A stretch of DNA of 64,000 nucleotides from Pycnococcus provasolii (taxonomy: Eukaryota; Chlorophyta; Pseudoscourfieldiophyceae; Pseudoscourfieldiales). The notes below the pieces were generated by a model. The model was not told the DNA's origin, made no database searches, and saw nothing but the letters and a program-made list of their open reading frames with translations. The stretch is taken from positions 620,001 through 684,000 of the forward strand of contig CP150549.1 of NCBI GenBank assembly GCA_049487715.1, written 5' to 3'. The position numbers and the translations under genes were made by a program. Of this stretch, positions 37,895 through 47,742 are shown piece by piece (within the stretch, counting starts at the first letter, position 1; each line of letters opens with the position of its first letter).

Positions 37895-39091
37895 ATGTGG
37901 TGTTGGTTTTGGTTTTGTTGTTTACTTCCTTGCTTCCTCCTCCACGTGTGTGGCATTGCTCCTCCTCCTCCTCCTCCTCGTCCTTCGTGCCCTTGCACCA
38001 ACCTCTCAGCGTGTCATCGCCTTCGCCTTAGCGACGGACTTGAGTCACTCTTCCAATCGCGCGATGATGACTGGGAAGTGTTCGCGTTCACGCCGACAGG
38101 TGGTCAACTCTACCCCTCGTACGACTGGTCTATACTCACCACACTCGCGTGGGTCAACAACAATACCGCGATGTGCGTCGCACACGAACACGGACGAAGG
38201 GCAGTCAGCCTCGCGAAAGTTGACGCCAACAAATTAGCAAGTGCAGACGAACAGGAACTTGACGAAATGGCAACGGGCATCGCGACGGACGCATACGTGC
38301 GGTTCCTCGACGGTGTGAACTTCGACGTGGAAACTCCCACCCCAAGTGCCACGAGCGCACTGTCGACGAACTACGTGCGACTCATCGAGAAAACGTCGCG
38401 CCTGCTCAAGTCGTGGTCGCCTGACGGAGACGCGCAAATTTCTGTCGACGTCGCGTGGTCGCCAGGAGGAATTGACGGACGCTGGTACGCAAACTCCAAG
38501 CTGGTGGAGGTTGCTGACGTGGTTTTCATCATGGCATACGACATGCAAAGTCAAAATATGCAGAGCCGATGCGTTGCAGGCGCAAACAGTCCATACGAGC
38601 TCGTTCGACATGGACTGGCGCAGTGGATTGCGTTGACTGGCAATGAAACGGCTCGCAACAAGCTCGTGCTTGGTCTCCCGTGGTACGGTTACAAATATCC
38701 CTGCGTTTGGCTCGGAGGAACGACGTACGATCCAAGTTCTCCTCCGCTTTGCTCGTTGAAGAGCGTTCCGTTCCGCGGCGCGTCGTGCAGCGATGCCGCT
38801 GGCGCGCAGCTCGGGCTTGCAGAAGTCGTATCGTTATCGCAGATGTCGAATGCCTCGAAGATCCGCGTCGATGCCTCGTCACGCAGTCCTGCGTTCGAGG
38901 TTCAAAACACCCAGATTTGGTTCGACTCCGCGACAAGCCTTGCGCTAAAGGTGCAGCTCGCACGTGCGTTCGGTTTACGAGGCGTAGGCATGTGGCACGT
39001 CGACGCGCTGCAGGGTCTGTCGGACAAGGAGATGGCGGCGATGTGGAATGCTCTTGCTGCAGACTCAAATGATGTACAAGTAAAAAAGTAA
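37895..39091 (+). CDS. CTBS: Di-N-acetylchitobiase (GH18)
   Basis: Lysosomal or secreted exo-glycosidase that splits the reducing-end GlcNAc from chitobiose of N-glycans and chitin oligomers. Protein of 398 residues; the N-terminal Cys-rich hydrophobic signal precedes the CTBS-specific start PCTNLSACHRL. The catalytic GH18 motif DGVNFDVE spans residues 139-146 with the acid Glu at the end. Other CTBS blocks are VDVAWSPGGIDGRWY, FIMAYDMQSQ, LVLGLPWYGYKYPC, VPFRGASCSDAAG and LRGVGMWHVDAL. It aligns with the animal enzyme from end to end. Single exon; the start is the ATG after the 37836-37860 upstream ATGs, which are out of frame. Confidence 0.92.
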   Translation: MWCWFWFCCLLPCFLLHVCGIAPPPPPPRPSCPCTNLSACHRLRLSDGLESLFQSRDDDWEVFAFTPTGGQLYPSYDWSILTTLAWVNNNTAMCVAHEHGRRAVSLAKVDANKLASADEQELDEMATGIATDAYVRFLDGVNFDVETPTPSATSALSTNYVRLIEKTSRLLKSWSPDGDAQISVDVAWSPGGIDGRWYANSKLVEVADVVFIMAYDMQSQNMQSRCVAGANSPYELVRHGLAQWIALTGNETARNKLVLGLPWYGYKYPCVWLGGTTYDPSSPPLCSLKSVPFRGASCSDAAGAQLGLAEVVSLSQMSNASKIRVDASSRSPAFEVQNTQIWFDSATSLALKVQLARAFGLRGVGMWHVDALQGLSDKEMAAMWNALAADSNDVQVKK

Positions 39092-39161
39092 AATCGAGAA
39101 GAAAATTTTTTCGACGATCCCACAAATTCATTCATCAGAGTTTCATTAATTCCCAATTCTC

Positions 39162-39440
39162 ATGGCGGTCCTCGACACGGAGGACGACGAGCTTCACCTT
39201 GTCTTCACGCAGCGCGAGCGCGCCATTCTCTCCCAGCATTTTCCACAGGCATTCCTTCACGGGTTGGAGCGAGTTGACTGGTCGTTGCAGGAATCATTCG
39301 CACACCTGAATGATGCGTACCTGAATTCATTCGCCGGGATGGCTCACGCTCGGACCGACATCGAGCGTCATCACGCGTTTTCTGAAGTTCTCGCGAACAT
39401 TGGCATTGAGCGAGAACAACAGCAGCAGGTGTCGCAGTGA
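39162..39440 (+). CDS. Small hypothetical protein (92 residues)
   Basis: Short frame with good ATG context just downstream of the chitobiase gene (71 bp). The sequence is helical and rich in Gln, Glu, His and Leu (FTQRERAILSQHFPQAFLHG, then LERVDWSLQESFAHLN), ending in a Gln run. Codon use resembles the neighbouring genes. No family recognised; could be a small complex subunit or a non-coding frame. Confidence 0.45.
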   Translation: MAVLDTEDDELHLVFTQRERAILSQHFPQAFLHGLERVDWSLQESFAHLNDAYLNSFAGMAHARTDIERHHAFSEVLANIGIEREQQQQVSQ

Positions 39441-39540
39441 GTAGCAGCGGCAGTGGCAACAACAACAACAACGACAACAACAACGACGACATGTGATGAT
39501 GATGATTTGTAACTTCAGGAAAAATTGTGCATTTACCTAA

Positions 39541-39708
39541 CTACGACCGTTTCGCCATCTCAGTCGTTTGACTCGCGTTGACGTGAATTTTACCGTCAGC
39601 AATCTCAGAACCTCCTCCGCCGCCGAATGCCGCGCGTCCCATCGCGTAAAACGAATACCCGACGCCCGCCACGACAGCAAGAACTACCAACATTTCCAGC
39701 GGCTCCAT
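39541..39708 (-). CDS. 55-residue single-pass membrane microprotein
   Basis: A short minus-strand frame from ATG (39708-39706) to TAG (39543-39541). It begins MEPLEMLVVLAVVAGVGY, a well-formed transmembrane helix of about 18 residues, followed by a Gly run and a polar tail ending MAKRS. The gap between 39440 and the GH20 stop at 39777 is otherwise unexplained, and the frame has strong GC-rich third positions. Possibly a small organelle or ER subunit; no homologue recognised. Confidence 0.45.
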   Translation of the reverse strand: MEPLEMLVVLAVVAGVGYSFYAMGRAAFGGGGGSEIADGKIHVNASQTTEMAKRS

Positions 39709-39776
39709 TGTTGATTACAACAAAATACTGAAAACGCGAAAATGCTTTTTACAAACGAACGGATTTTTTTCGGGTT

Positions 39777-41519
39777 CTACCTATAGCTCTCCGCTCTCAT
39801 GTCCAGTCCAGCCCTGCGAATGCTCGCGCGAACAGTTTCCGCCTCAGCGTCGCCTGGCCACTCAGTCAAGCAGAAGGACGGGTGGATGGGCTCCGCGCGT
39901 ATGCCTCGCAGAATCATTTTGCACCTTAGCTCGTTCAGACGAGGCGACGCCGCGTCAACGTCATTCACGTTCTTCGGACTCCACGCACGCTCGGCGAGCG
40001 TCCCCGTGCGAGGCCAAGTTCTCGATATGAAATTCGTCGCATCGACGTATTCACTCCACATGCACGCCTCCACGCCGAACAGCTCGCAGTTGTCGCACAG
40101 GTTATCCGGCTCCACGAGGTAGTATTTCTTCCAGTCTTCGCCGTAGGAGATGTAATCCAAATACCACGGCGCAGACAATACCGCACGATACCCAGCACCG
40201 GTCACAGCCTGCAGTTCCTTCTTCAAAGCTGTGTCGTCTGAGCCACCTTTCCACACGTTCACGATTGTATCGGGAAGAATCTGCACGCCGTTGTCAAATA
40301 TCTCCTGCCAGCACATGTAGCTGAATCCTAGTCTCTTGAGAATGTCGAGCAGGCGAAGCTCGTAGTACTGCTCCAGCTTCGCGGCGTCCGTCACGTTCGG
40401 ATGAGCCGCCATCCACTTCGCGATTGATGGGTTGCTCTCCCAGCACCCGAAGGGCACCTCATCGCCTCCCACGTGCACGTACTTGTCAGGAAACACTGCT
40501 TTGATTTCCGTGTACAACTTCTCGAGGAAGTCGTACGTGCTTTCATTCGTCGGGTCGAGCGGTCCCGTAGTGCCGTCAGGCTGTCCCGTTGTTTTGTCGT
40601 AGCACTGCGTGAGAATTCCAGGAATTGCGGCGTATCCCGCGTCGACATGCCCGGGCGTGTCGAATTCCACCATGACGCGAATGCCACGCGCTTTGGCATA
40701 TTCGATTACGGTTGCGACATCTTCGTGGCTGTAGACGTGGTGCGGTGCCCACGCACCTTGTTTGCTCATTTCAGGGAACGTCGAGCTGACGTACGGGAAA
40801 GAGTTGCTGTCGACGATATGCCAGTGCATTATGTTCATTTTCGTCATAGCCATGGCGTCCAGGTTGGTGAGCAGCGTCTCCACGGGATAAAAGTGCCGAG
40901 ATGTGTCGACAAGCAGCGCGCGGAATGCGTAGCGCGGTTTATCCTTGATGCTGGTTGCGCTGATGGTCATGGTGTACGTATCAACGAGTTGGACGAACGA
41001 CTCGAGTGCGTGCACTGCTCCAACATACGTTTCTCCGACGATGCTGCACGAGAGTGTCTGTGCGTCGACGTCGAGCGTGTACTGTTCCGACGTTTGCTGC
41101 GTGAGTTCCGTGGATGCGTCTTGAATGCGTACGGAGCACGACGCGAGCTCATCCTCGCTTGCACGTTTCAGCACGTGCGTGTGCCTACTTGACTGCGTAT
41201 GCGTGATAATTTTGAGCGCACGACGCGCTGCGGCCTGTACGTATTCGTTCGTTGGTCCCTCGGTGTAGAACTGAAACGAGGGTGAGACACTCACTGTGCT
41301 TGAAAGTAGTGTGTTTGCAAGCTGGTTTGACGACAAATCAAGCATGGCAGGCATGGGCCAGACGGTGTTAGCGTGTACGAGAGTACAAGGAGCACAAAGT
41401 AGAAAAAGAACATAGTAAGAACAAGAAGTAAGTGAAGTAAGTGAAGTAAGTGTAAGTGTGGTGGTGGCCATCGTCGCCATCGCCATCGCCATCAGCAGCA
41501 CTAAGTGTACTGACTGCAT
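39777..41519 (-). CDS. HEX: Beta-hexosaminidase (GH20)
   Basis: Exo-beta-N-acetylhexosaminidase that removes terminal GlcNAc/GalNAc from glycans and chitin oligomers, in vacuole/lysosome or secreted. From the ATG at 41519 the protein has 580 residues: signal peptide (about 30-48), a GH20b-like N-terminal domain, then the TIM barrel. The catalytic Asp-Glu pair is in HVGGDEVPFGCW near residue 352; ALLVDTSRHFYPVETL, MNIMHWHIVDSNSFPY and VMVEFDTPGHVDAG are standard GH20 blocks. The Trp-rich substrate loop is present (GVEACMWSEYVDATN). The preceding GTG-initiated extension is discounted. Together with the adjacent chitobiase it could complete stepwise chitooligosaccharide breakdown. Confidence 0.92.
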   Translation of the reverse strand: MQSVHLVLLMAMAMATMATTTLTLTSLTSLTSCSYYVLFLLCAPCTLVHANTVWPMPAMLDLSSNQLANTLLSSTVSVSPSFQFYTEGPTNEYVQAAARRALKIITHTQSSRHTHVLKRASEDELASCSVRIQDASTELTQQTSEQYTLDVDAQTLSCSIVGETYVGAVHALESFVQLVDTYTMTISATSIKDKPRYAFRALLVDTSRHFYPVETLLTNLDAMAMTKMNIMHWHIVDSNSFPYVSSTFPEMSKQGAWAPHHVYSHEDVATVIEYAKARGIRVMVEFDTPGHVDAGYAAIPGILTQCYDKTTGQPDGTTGPLDPTNESTYDFLEKLYTEIKAVFPDKYVHVGGDEVPFGCWESNPSIAKWMAAHPNVTDAAKLEQYYELRLLDILKRLGFSYMCWQEIFDNGVQILPDTIVNVWKGGSDDTALKKELQAVTGAGYRAVLSAPWYLDYISYGEDWKKYYLVEPDNLCDNCELFGVEACMWSEYVDATNFISRTWPRTGTLAERAWSPKNVNDVDAASPRLNELRCKMILRGIRAEPIHPSFCLTEWPGDAEAETVRASIRRAGLDMRAESYR

Positions 41520-41637
41520 GGGGGAGCCGTTACCACTACCACTACAGTGACAAGTCCTATTCACATGGAATTATTCTTTATTCGGGGTTTCATTTAGGCT
41601 GTTTTCGTTGATTTTTTTGCTTGCCATCAGGAGTGTG
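41520..41637. promoter_or_regulatory. Compact bidirectional promoter between GH20 and GxGYxYP genes
   Basis: Only 118 bp separate the divergent ATGs of two glycan-hydrolase genes, suggesting shared control. No telomere-like motif is present here. Confidence 0.5.
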
Positions 41638-43467
41638 ATGACGGTACGGTGTTATTCTGTCAATATGGCTTTTCATTATGGCTCTGAGCAAACACTCGTC
41701 ATGTGTCGTGCACTTCGTCTGCACGGCACAGGCCGCGCAGTCCCCAGTACCCTAGTACCACGTCTTATTACGTACCTCATTCTTATGATTTCACTCCTTG
41801 CTCAGCATCCTTTGGCTATCCATAGTCAAATCAACGAAAACATACATGCCGATGGGACCTTTCCGTACTTCCGCTCGCCACGACCAACTGGCTCTGAGCC
41901 CGTATGGGTCTACCGACGCGATAACCTCACGCAACCGCTGCAGCTTGCACTCTCAACCGCAGGCGCCGCACTCGCAAGACGAGGACCGCCCATACTCTAC
42001 AGAATCGAAGGGGGAGGGGACGAGCTGTGGCTTCGCGCGTCAGGCGTGCAGACGCGCAGCGCCACAGACGCGTACGAGCTGCTAGAAGCGCTGGTGCTCG
42101 AGCTCGCGAAGGCTGAGGGCGTGTACGCCAGAATCGTGCTGTACGCACCAAAGGCGAACCCGCAAAGCACGAACGCCGCCATCACGTACTGCGCCGGAAG
42201 TGCTCGGGCGCTCATCGCCGCATCCACGGAAGACTCGGCGACGATGGAGGCACTGCGACGCGCAGGTGTCACAGAGGTTGAGACGGACGTATCCGACTCC
42301 ACCGCGTGGGACGTCGTGAAGACTTTGGGCGACAGTGCATTTGCATGGCGTCTAGCGGCATTTCAGCCGCCGGAGAAGGCGCCTGACCTCGCGGAGTACG
42401 CCGTGGCTGCAGGTGCGCCGGTGCTGGAATTCAACTCGGCAGAGACAGCGGGCGGGGCGGGAGCAGCCTTGTCGGTGGCGCGCCTAGCAGTGCAGGCGGC
42501 GAAGATGGGAGAGGCTGGCATCTGCGCTGCTTTAGGGTGGAGTGGCGACGAGCCGATGTACGTGAGCCAGATGTCTGTCGCCGGTTGTGCCGTGCACGCC
42601 TCCGACTGGGCGCACTCGCTCGTCGCGCTGTCCAACATGCCGGCGGACGGACGCATTCCCCCTGAGCCTGAACCCGAGCCTAAGTCGGATGCCATTAAGG
42701 GCAAGCACACGGTGGCATTTTTGACGAGTGACGGCGATAACGTGCAATGGCTCGAGAATGCTTTCGCGACGAATGAAGACTGGTGGGCGGCTCCCGAGCG
42801 CGGTTCCGTGCCGATTGGATGGACGGTGAGTCCAGCCTTGTCCGCTCTCGTGCCCATTGCGGCGGAGTACCTTCGCAAGACTGCCACGGTCAACGACAGC
42901 TTCGTCGCCGCACCGTCCGGAGTTGGCTACAATTATCTCGAGATGATGCCACCAGCCGCGAGACGCGCGCATGCAGCCGCCACACGCAAGCTGTGGGGAC
43001 CTCATCGGGTGGTGAATGTCATTGGTCTGCCTGGCTTACAGGAGCCGGAGCTTGATGTTTTGCAGGACTACGCGAAAGAGTCGATGTGCTCCGGCTTCAT
43101 TTGGTACACATTTGGGGAAGGTTACGCTGGATGGGTTGGACCGACGTGGCTGGAGGATGGCACGCCTGTCGTGGGTGCCAAAGTGTCGCTGTGGGGAAAT
43201 GGCAGCAAGCCACCTACGGTTGGTGTGGATGGCTTAGTGCATTACTTCGTGAACGATACGCATTTGCCGGTGGATCCTGAGGATCCGAGAAGCTATTCCG
43301 TCGTTCCGGTTGGTGTGTGGTCGCATACCGTGGCGGACATTGTGCGTGCGACGAAAAGGTTGGAGGAGAGTGGCAAGGTAAGGGTTGTGCACGTGTCCGA
43401 GATTTTGGAGAGATTGCGAGAGCTCGGTCGCACAAGGCAAGCCAGGCGCATGCCAAAATCAAATTGA
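41638..43467 (+). CDS. GxGYxYP-family putative glycoside hydrolase
   Basis: Secreted or lumenal protein of 609 residues of the GxGYxYP family (PF14323), which occurs mostly in bacteria and is suspected to hydrolyse glycans. A hydrophobic segment (LITYLILMISLLAQHPLAIHS, about residues 43-63) acts as signal or anchor. The N-terminal domain is Ala-rich alpha/beta. The catalytic-like region holds TVAFLTSDGDNVQWLENAF and the name motif PSGVGYNY near residue 425, where the final YP is replaced by NYLE. Downstream FIWYTFGEGYAGWVG fits the family. Alternative starts at later ATGs (about residues 10, 22) are possible. Enzymatic activity is inferred, not shown. Confidence 0.75.
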   Translation: MTVRCYSVNMAFHYGSEQTLVMCRALRLHGTGRAVPSTLVPRLITYLILMISLLAQHPLAIHSQINENIHADGTFPYFRSPRPTGSEPVWVYRRDNLTQPLQLALSTAGAALARRGPPILYRIEGGGDELWLRASGVQTRSATDAYELLEALVLELAKAEGVYARIVLYAPKANPQSTNAAITYCAGSARALIAASTEDSATMEALRRAGVTEVETDVSDSTAWDVVKTLGDSAFAWRLAAFQPPEKAPDLAEYAVAAGAPVLEFNSAETAGGAGAALSVARLAVQAAKMGEAGICAALGWSGDEPMYVSQMSVAGCAVHASDWAHSLVALSNMPADGRIPPEPEPEPKSDAIKGKHTVAFLTSDGDNVQWLENAFATNEDWWAAPERGSVPIGWTVSPALSALVPIAAEYLRKTATVNDSFVAAPSGVGYNYLEMMPPAARRAHAAATRKLWGPHRVVNVIGLPGLQEPELDVLQDYAKESMCSGFIWYTFGEGYAGWVGPTWLEDGTPVVGAKVSLWGNGSKPPTVGVDGLVHYFVNDTHLPVDPEDPRSYSVVPVGVWSHTVADIVRATKRLEESGKVRVVHVSEILERLRELGRTRQARRMPKSN

Positions 43468-44137
43468 ATGATCAATGATCAGGTAGATGATGTGGTGCCG
43501 TATGTATGTATGTATTATAATTCTAAAAAAATATATATATGTGTAAATCAGTAGTTCCGTTGTTCTTACTTAAGGTTATTACACGAGCTTTAAAAAAAAT
43601 AAACTAATAAAAAATAAAACATAAAAAAACGATACACAGGGTATACAGGCCAGGCCGGCCGTCACAGAAGGCTTCTCCGGACGAACCGAACCTGTTCACC
43701 ACCCACCCATGACCCATGCAGCAAGCGGGATGGGAGGAGGACCAGAGACGGATCCCCGGGTAACACAGAATTAAAACCCAGCTGTCAATTCTCGATTTCC
43801 TCGTGGGAGGGGGGGGCCCTCGGGGTGGGGGTTTGCATTTTTTTCCACCTCGCCCACGGGGCGCCTCTCGTAGACTCCGACAGGTCTGGTCCGGTCCAAT
43901 CGTAACATGGGCCAAAGATGCTCCGGTGGCCCATGTCTTTGCTACCACTACGTGCGATGCTGCCCTGTGTTTGGTTCTCTCGTGTTCTCTGGCAGTCTGG
44001 TGGGTGACCAGTCAGTGTCGTTCGTCGTGCGTGGTCCTTCGTTCGTCGTGGTCCTCCTTCGTGTTGTGTGTTGAGTCATCATCATTGGTTGAGTGGGTTT
44101 ACATAGTAAAGTCACTCACCGCCATTCTTCGGTCGTG
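43468..44137. other. Intergenic region, no gene seen
   Basis: 670 bp between GxGYxYP and subtilase genes. It is AT-rich at 43500-43630, with a G-run block at 43803-43835. Nothing supported. Confidence 0.5.
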
Positions 44138-47100
44138 ATGGAGAGACTCGTCGTCATACTCCTCGCCTCTCTCTGCGCGAATGCAGGTGCGGAGGCTGTC
44201 GTGTTTGCACGACCTCACGCTTCAGCCACGGCAAAAGCCAACTTGGCACCCATACACTATGCAGCTATGCCGCCGTCGGCAAAAGATGACACCAACAAGA
44301 CGCCGAAAAATTGGATCATCAAGTTCCGTCAACCAGACTTGACACCAGTCAACTCAATGATGAAGTCGGCGATAGACGCCACTAACGCACAAGTGCAAAC
44401 ATTGTCAGCAGAGCAAGATGCTGCCGCCATTGCCGCTGCCGCTGTGGAAGCGGAGCGCGTCGCCGCGCAACAGGCGGCGAGGGAAGAGGCGGTGCTTCTT
44501 GAGCGCATCGAGGCGTTCTGCGCCGCTGCCGAGGCGAACTTGAATCTTACGACAAACGACCCGATAGACGAGAGCATGTACGCAGGACGCTGCGATCCAG
44601 CAACCACCTCTCTGCGCCGCTGGGGTCTCGTTCCCTTTGAGGCGGCACGACCGGGGACGACTGACGTGGAGGCTGTGCGACGCTTGCACGGCCACATCGC
44701 CGTGGACGAAGACACGAATAAGCAGCATGACATCGAGGCTTCGCATCGGCTCGACGACGTGCCCGGCGGCGGAGTCGACCTTTCGCCAACGCCAGGTCAC
44801 CTTATGGAAAGGGTCGGTCCAGATTCAGTTGAGTTTGTTGAGCGCGACCTGATCAGTCACGCGATGGGAGTGGCGAAAGACATACCTGATGACGTTGCCT
44901 CAATGCTCTCTTTCTCGCAGCCAACTTCTGTGAACAGTTCTTCTTCCACAGCAGTACCGTCGCTTGATTTGAATACAACATCAACATCAACGTCAACATC
45001 AACAACAACAACGTCAACATCAACAGCTGCTGCTGCTGCTGCTAAACCTGAAATCCAGCGAGAAACGCCACAGCTCATCAACCAAGAAAGCGATCTCGGA
45101 CGCATCGTCACGGATTCGACATATGGTGGACGGCTCAACCTTCCCGTGTCCTCGCGACGAGGAGCACCAGCACGAGAAGAAAACGGAGAACCGCCAGCTG
45201 ACCTGTGGGAAGATCCAGGACTCGTTCCGATCAACGCCACCATGCCGACCGTCGTGTACACGGACTCGAGCGCGCGCGACACTTACGAGGCTGCCGCATC
45301 CGATCCCTCGTGGTACTTCCAGCGCGAGTCTCGTCCCATCAGCCGCCGCGCACCTACCAGCCCGGCGCAAGTGGTGAGCGGCGATGGCGTTGAGGCGATG
45401 GCGGCGGCACACCCGAACCTGCGCGTTGTCGCCGTGCGTCAGAGTCTCAGCGACGACCTCTGGAGCCTTGACCGCATCGATCAGGACACGCCACATCCGC
45501 ATCTCGACGGCGTTTACGCCTCCCCCGCCACGGGATCTGGCGTTCACCTGTACATTCTCGATACCGGTGTGCGCCGCACGCACACAGACCTCAAGGGACG
45601 TATCGGCCGTGGCGTCGACTTCATCGACGGCGACAGCAATCCATGGGACAACTATGGCCATGGCACGCACCTCGCGGGAACGTGCGCGGGAACAAAGTTC
45701 GGCGTGGCGAAAGGAGCGACCGTGCACGCCGTTCGCGTTCTCGGCGACGACGGTTCCGGTTCGTGGAGCACCGTACTTCAGGGACTCGAGTGGGTGCACC
45801 GCTCGGGCGAGCTGCCAGGCGTCATCATGCTCAGCCTTGGCGGTGTGCGTTCGTACTCCGTGAATCTTGCCGTGCAGAGCCTGATTGACAAAGGTTTCAC
45901 GGTCGTGGTCGCAGCTGGAAACAGTGGGCAGAACAGCTGCGCGTACTCCCCCGCGTCGGTGGCGGAGGCGATCACCGTGGGCAGCATCGGAATGCGAGAT
46001 GAGCTGAGCTCGTTCTCCAATTGGGGTCCCTGCGTGGACGTGTTCGCGCCCGGCGAGGATGTTCTCAGCTCGTGGAATCGCGGCGACGCGGATACCAGCC
46101 ACTCGTCGGGAACGTCGATGGCAGCGCCGCACGTGGTCGGTGCCGCGGCACTTTACCTGCAAGATCACCCCAAGGCAACGCCGAGCGAGGTGCACGACGC
46201 GGTCGTTGGGAGTGCCATCGTCGAGGGAACGATGAAGCCAATCCCGCGCGATGAGGAGAGTGCCACACGCCTTGCGATGTCACGCAACGCCGTGCTGAAT
46301 GTCGCGAAGCTTCCTTGCGCGACGCGCACGGACTGCATCGTCTCGCCGTGGAGCGACTGGAGCGACACGTGCAAGCCGCATGCAGCCTCCAGCAGTCTTC
46401 TGAGCCGCGAGCTCGTGCCAATGTGCGGTGCGCGCATGCAACGCCGCGATCGGGGAAGTACTCGCACCACCACGCTGCGGCGGAGACGTGTGTCCCGCCG
46501 CGATGAAGGAGAAGCGACGGTGCATGCGTCAAGCGGACCCGTCATGCCCGCGCACTGGTCGCCTTGCCGCCTTCAACTACCGCAGCGGGCGCTCGTTCGA
46601 TCTACAAGGCAAGATGGTTTACTTCATGCCGTACACGAAGGACGCGATGAGCGCATGCGTGACAGATGCGGCGCGCGACCCCACGAGCGCCAACGGGCGC
46701 GCCTTCGCCGCGCCAGATCCGATGGAGTCTGGCATGAAGCTGGACTTCCACTCGGGGCGTGACGAGGTGTCGGTGAACATCACCTCCGCGACGAATGGTG
46801 CCGGCATTCCGTTCCTTGGTAAGAACTATGACGTCCTTCGCGTGGGATTTCGAGGCTACGTCGCATTTGGGAGCGCTGCTGCGACGAGCGACGACGGCGA
46901 TGGAGACGCTGCCGTATTCTCTGGCGACGATCTTTTCTGGCAGGAGAAGGGCGACGGTTGGGAGCGATACAAGCCGCTGTTCACGGGAAGTGCGAAAGTT
47001 GCGGCACTCATGTATCCGGAGACGCAGGGACCGCAGCCACCTCAGTACGCCGCTTCGTCTAGGGCTGCGCAGACAGGATCTTCCGACGAGAGTGGTTCTG

Positions 47101-47603
47101 TGTACTTTTCAACGCACCACGATCGCTTCACAATCACGTGGCGAGGTCTGAAGCAGCCGTGCCTCTTCGCCTGGAGTGTTCTCTGCTCTCGTAGCGACGA
47201 CGGAATCACGGTGCAGATGCAAATCTTCTACAGCGACAAGGGCACCGGTCGACTCGGCGAGATTCGCACCACGTACGTAAACATTGGCGGTGGCGCCGAC
47301 GCGCACGGCGTGTTCCCAGATGCACTCGTTGGCATTGGTCCAGGTGCTGGTGGTAGTGCTGATACGCTTGAATTTGTTCCACATCGTCGTGGGATGGCGA
47401 GCTTGCCCTCTTCCTGCCCTGCAGGCCACTACTTCGCCACAGCGGAAGGATCTGCTTCACGGTCCGCGCCAGAGCAGACACCACCGGCAAAGGACGAGAC
47501 GACGTCGACGGAAGCAGGTTCTGCTTCATCCTCCATCCGAACTCGGATGTTCGCTCAGCCACGGTCAGCTACTGCGAGTCAACGAGGATTCTGGCGAGGA
47601 TGA
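44138..47603 (+). pseudogene. Subtilisin-like protease with TSP1 and NIDO-like C-terminus, frame interrupted
   Basis: Secreted S8A (proteinase K-like) serine protease. Signal peptide MERLVVILLASLCANAGA; a long prodomain with an Ala/Glu helix (about 100-130) and an inhibitor I9-like region; catalytic Asp475 (LYILDTG), His508 (GHGTHLAGT) and Ser660 (SGTSMAAPHV), with the oxyanion Asn in VAAGNSGQ. After the protease domain comes a thrombospondin type 1 repeat (VSPWSDWSDTC...). Its second half (CGGDVCPA) and about 350 further residues, including a region resembling a NIDO domain (VGFRGYVAFG...FTITWRG), lie in the next frame, open to 47603. One extra G in the run 46452-46455 explains the shift exactly within the TSP1 repeat. 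Assembly error is as likely as mutation. Confidence 0.8.
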
Positions 47604-47742
47604 GGTTTCAACGCATTTTTTTTTCCCTTTGCTTCGTTATGTTTGTTGTGTGGTTCTTGTAAAAGACAGGGCGAAGTAAAATCATCTTGGAATCCAAAAA
47701 CAATCTTTACTCATTTTGGAAATATTTGAAACAATAACTTAA

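Noticed and set aside
45020-46195. 391-codon minus-strand frame opposite the subtilase
   Set aside because: Shadow of the catalytic domain on the other strand; the protease triad settles the true frame.
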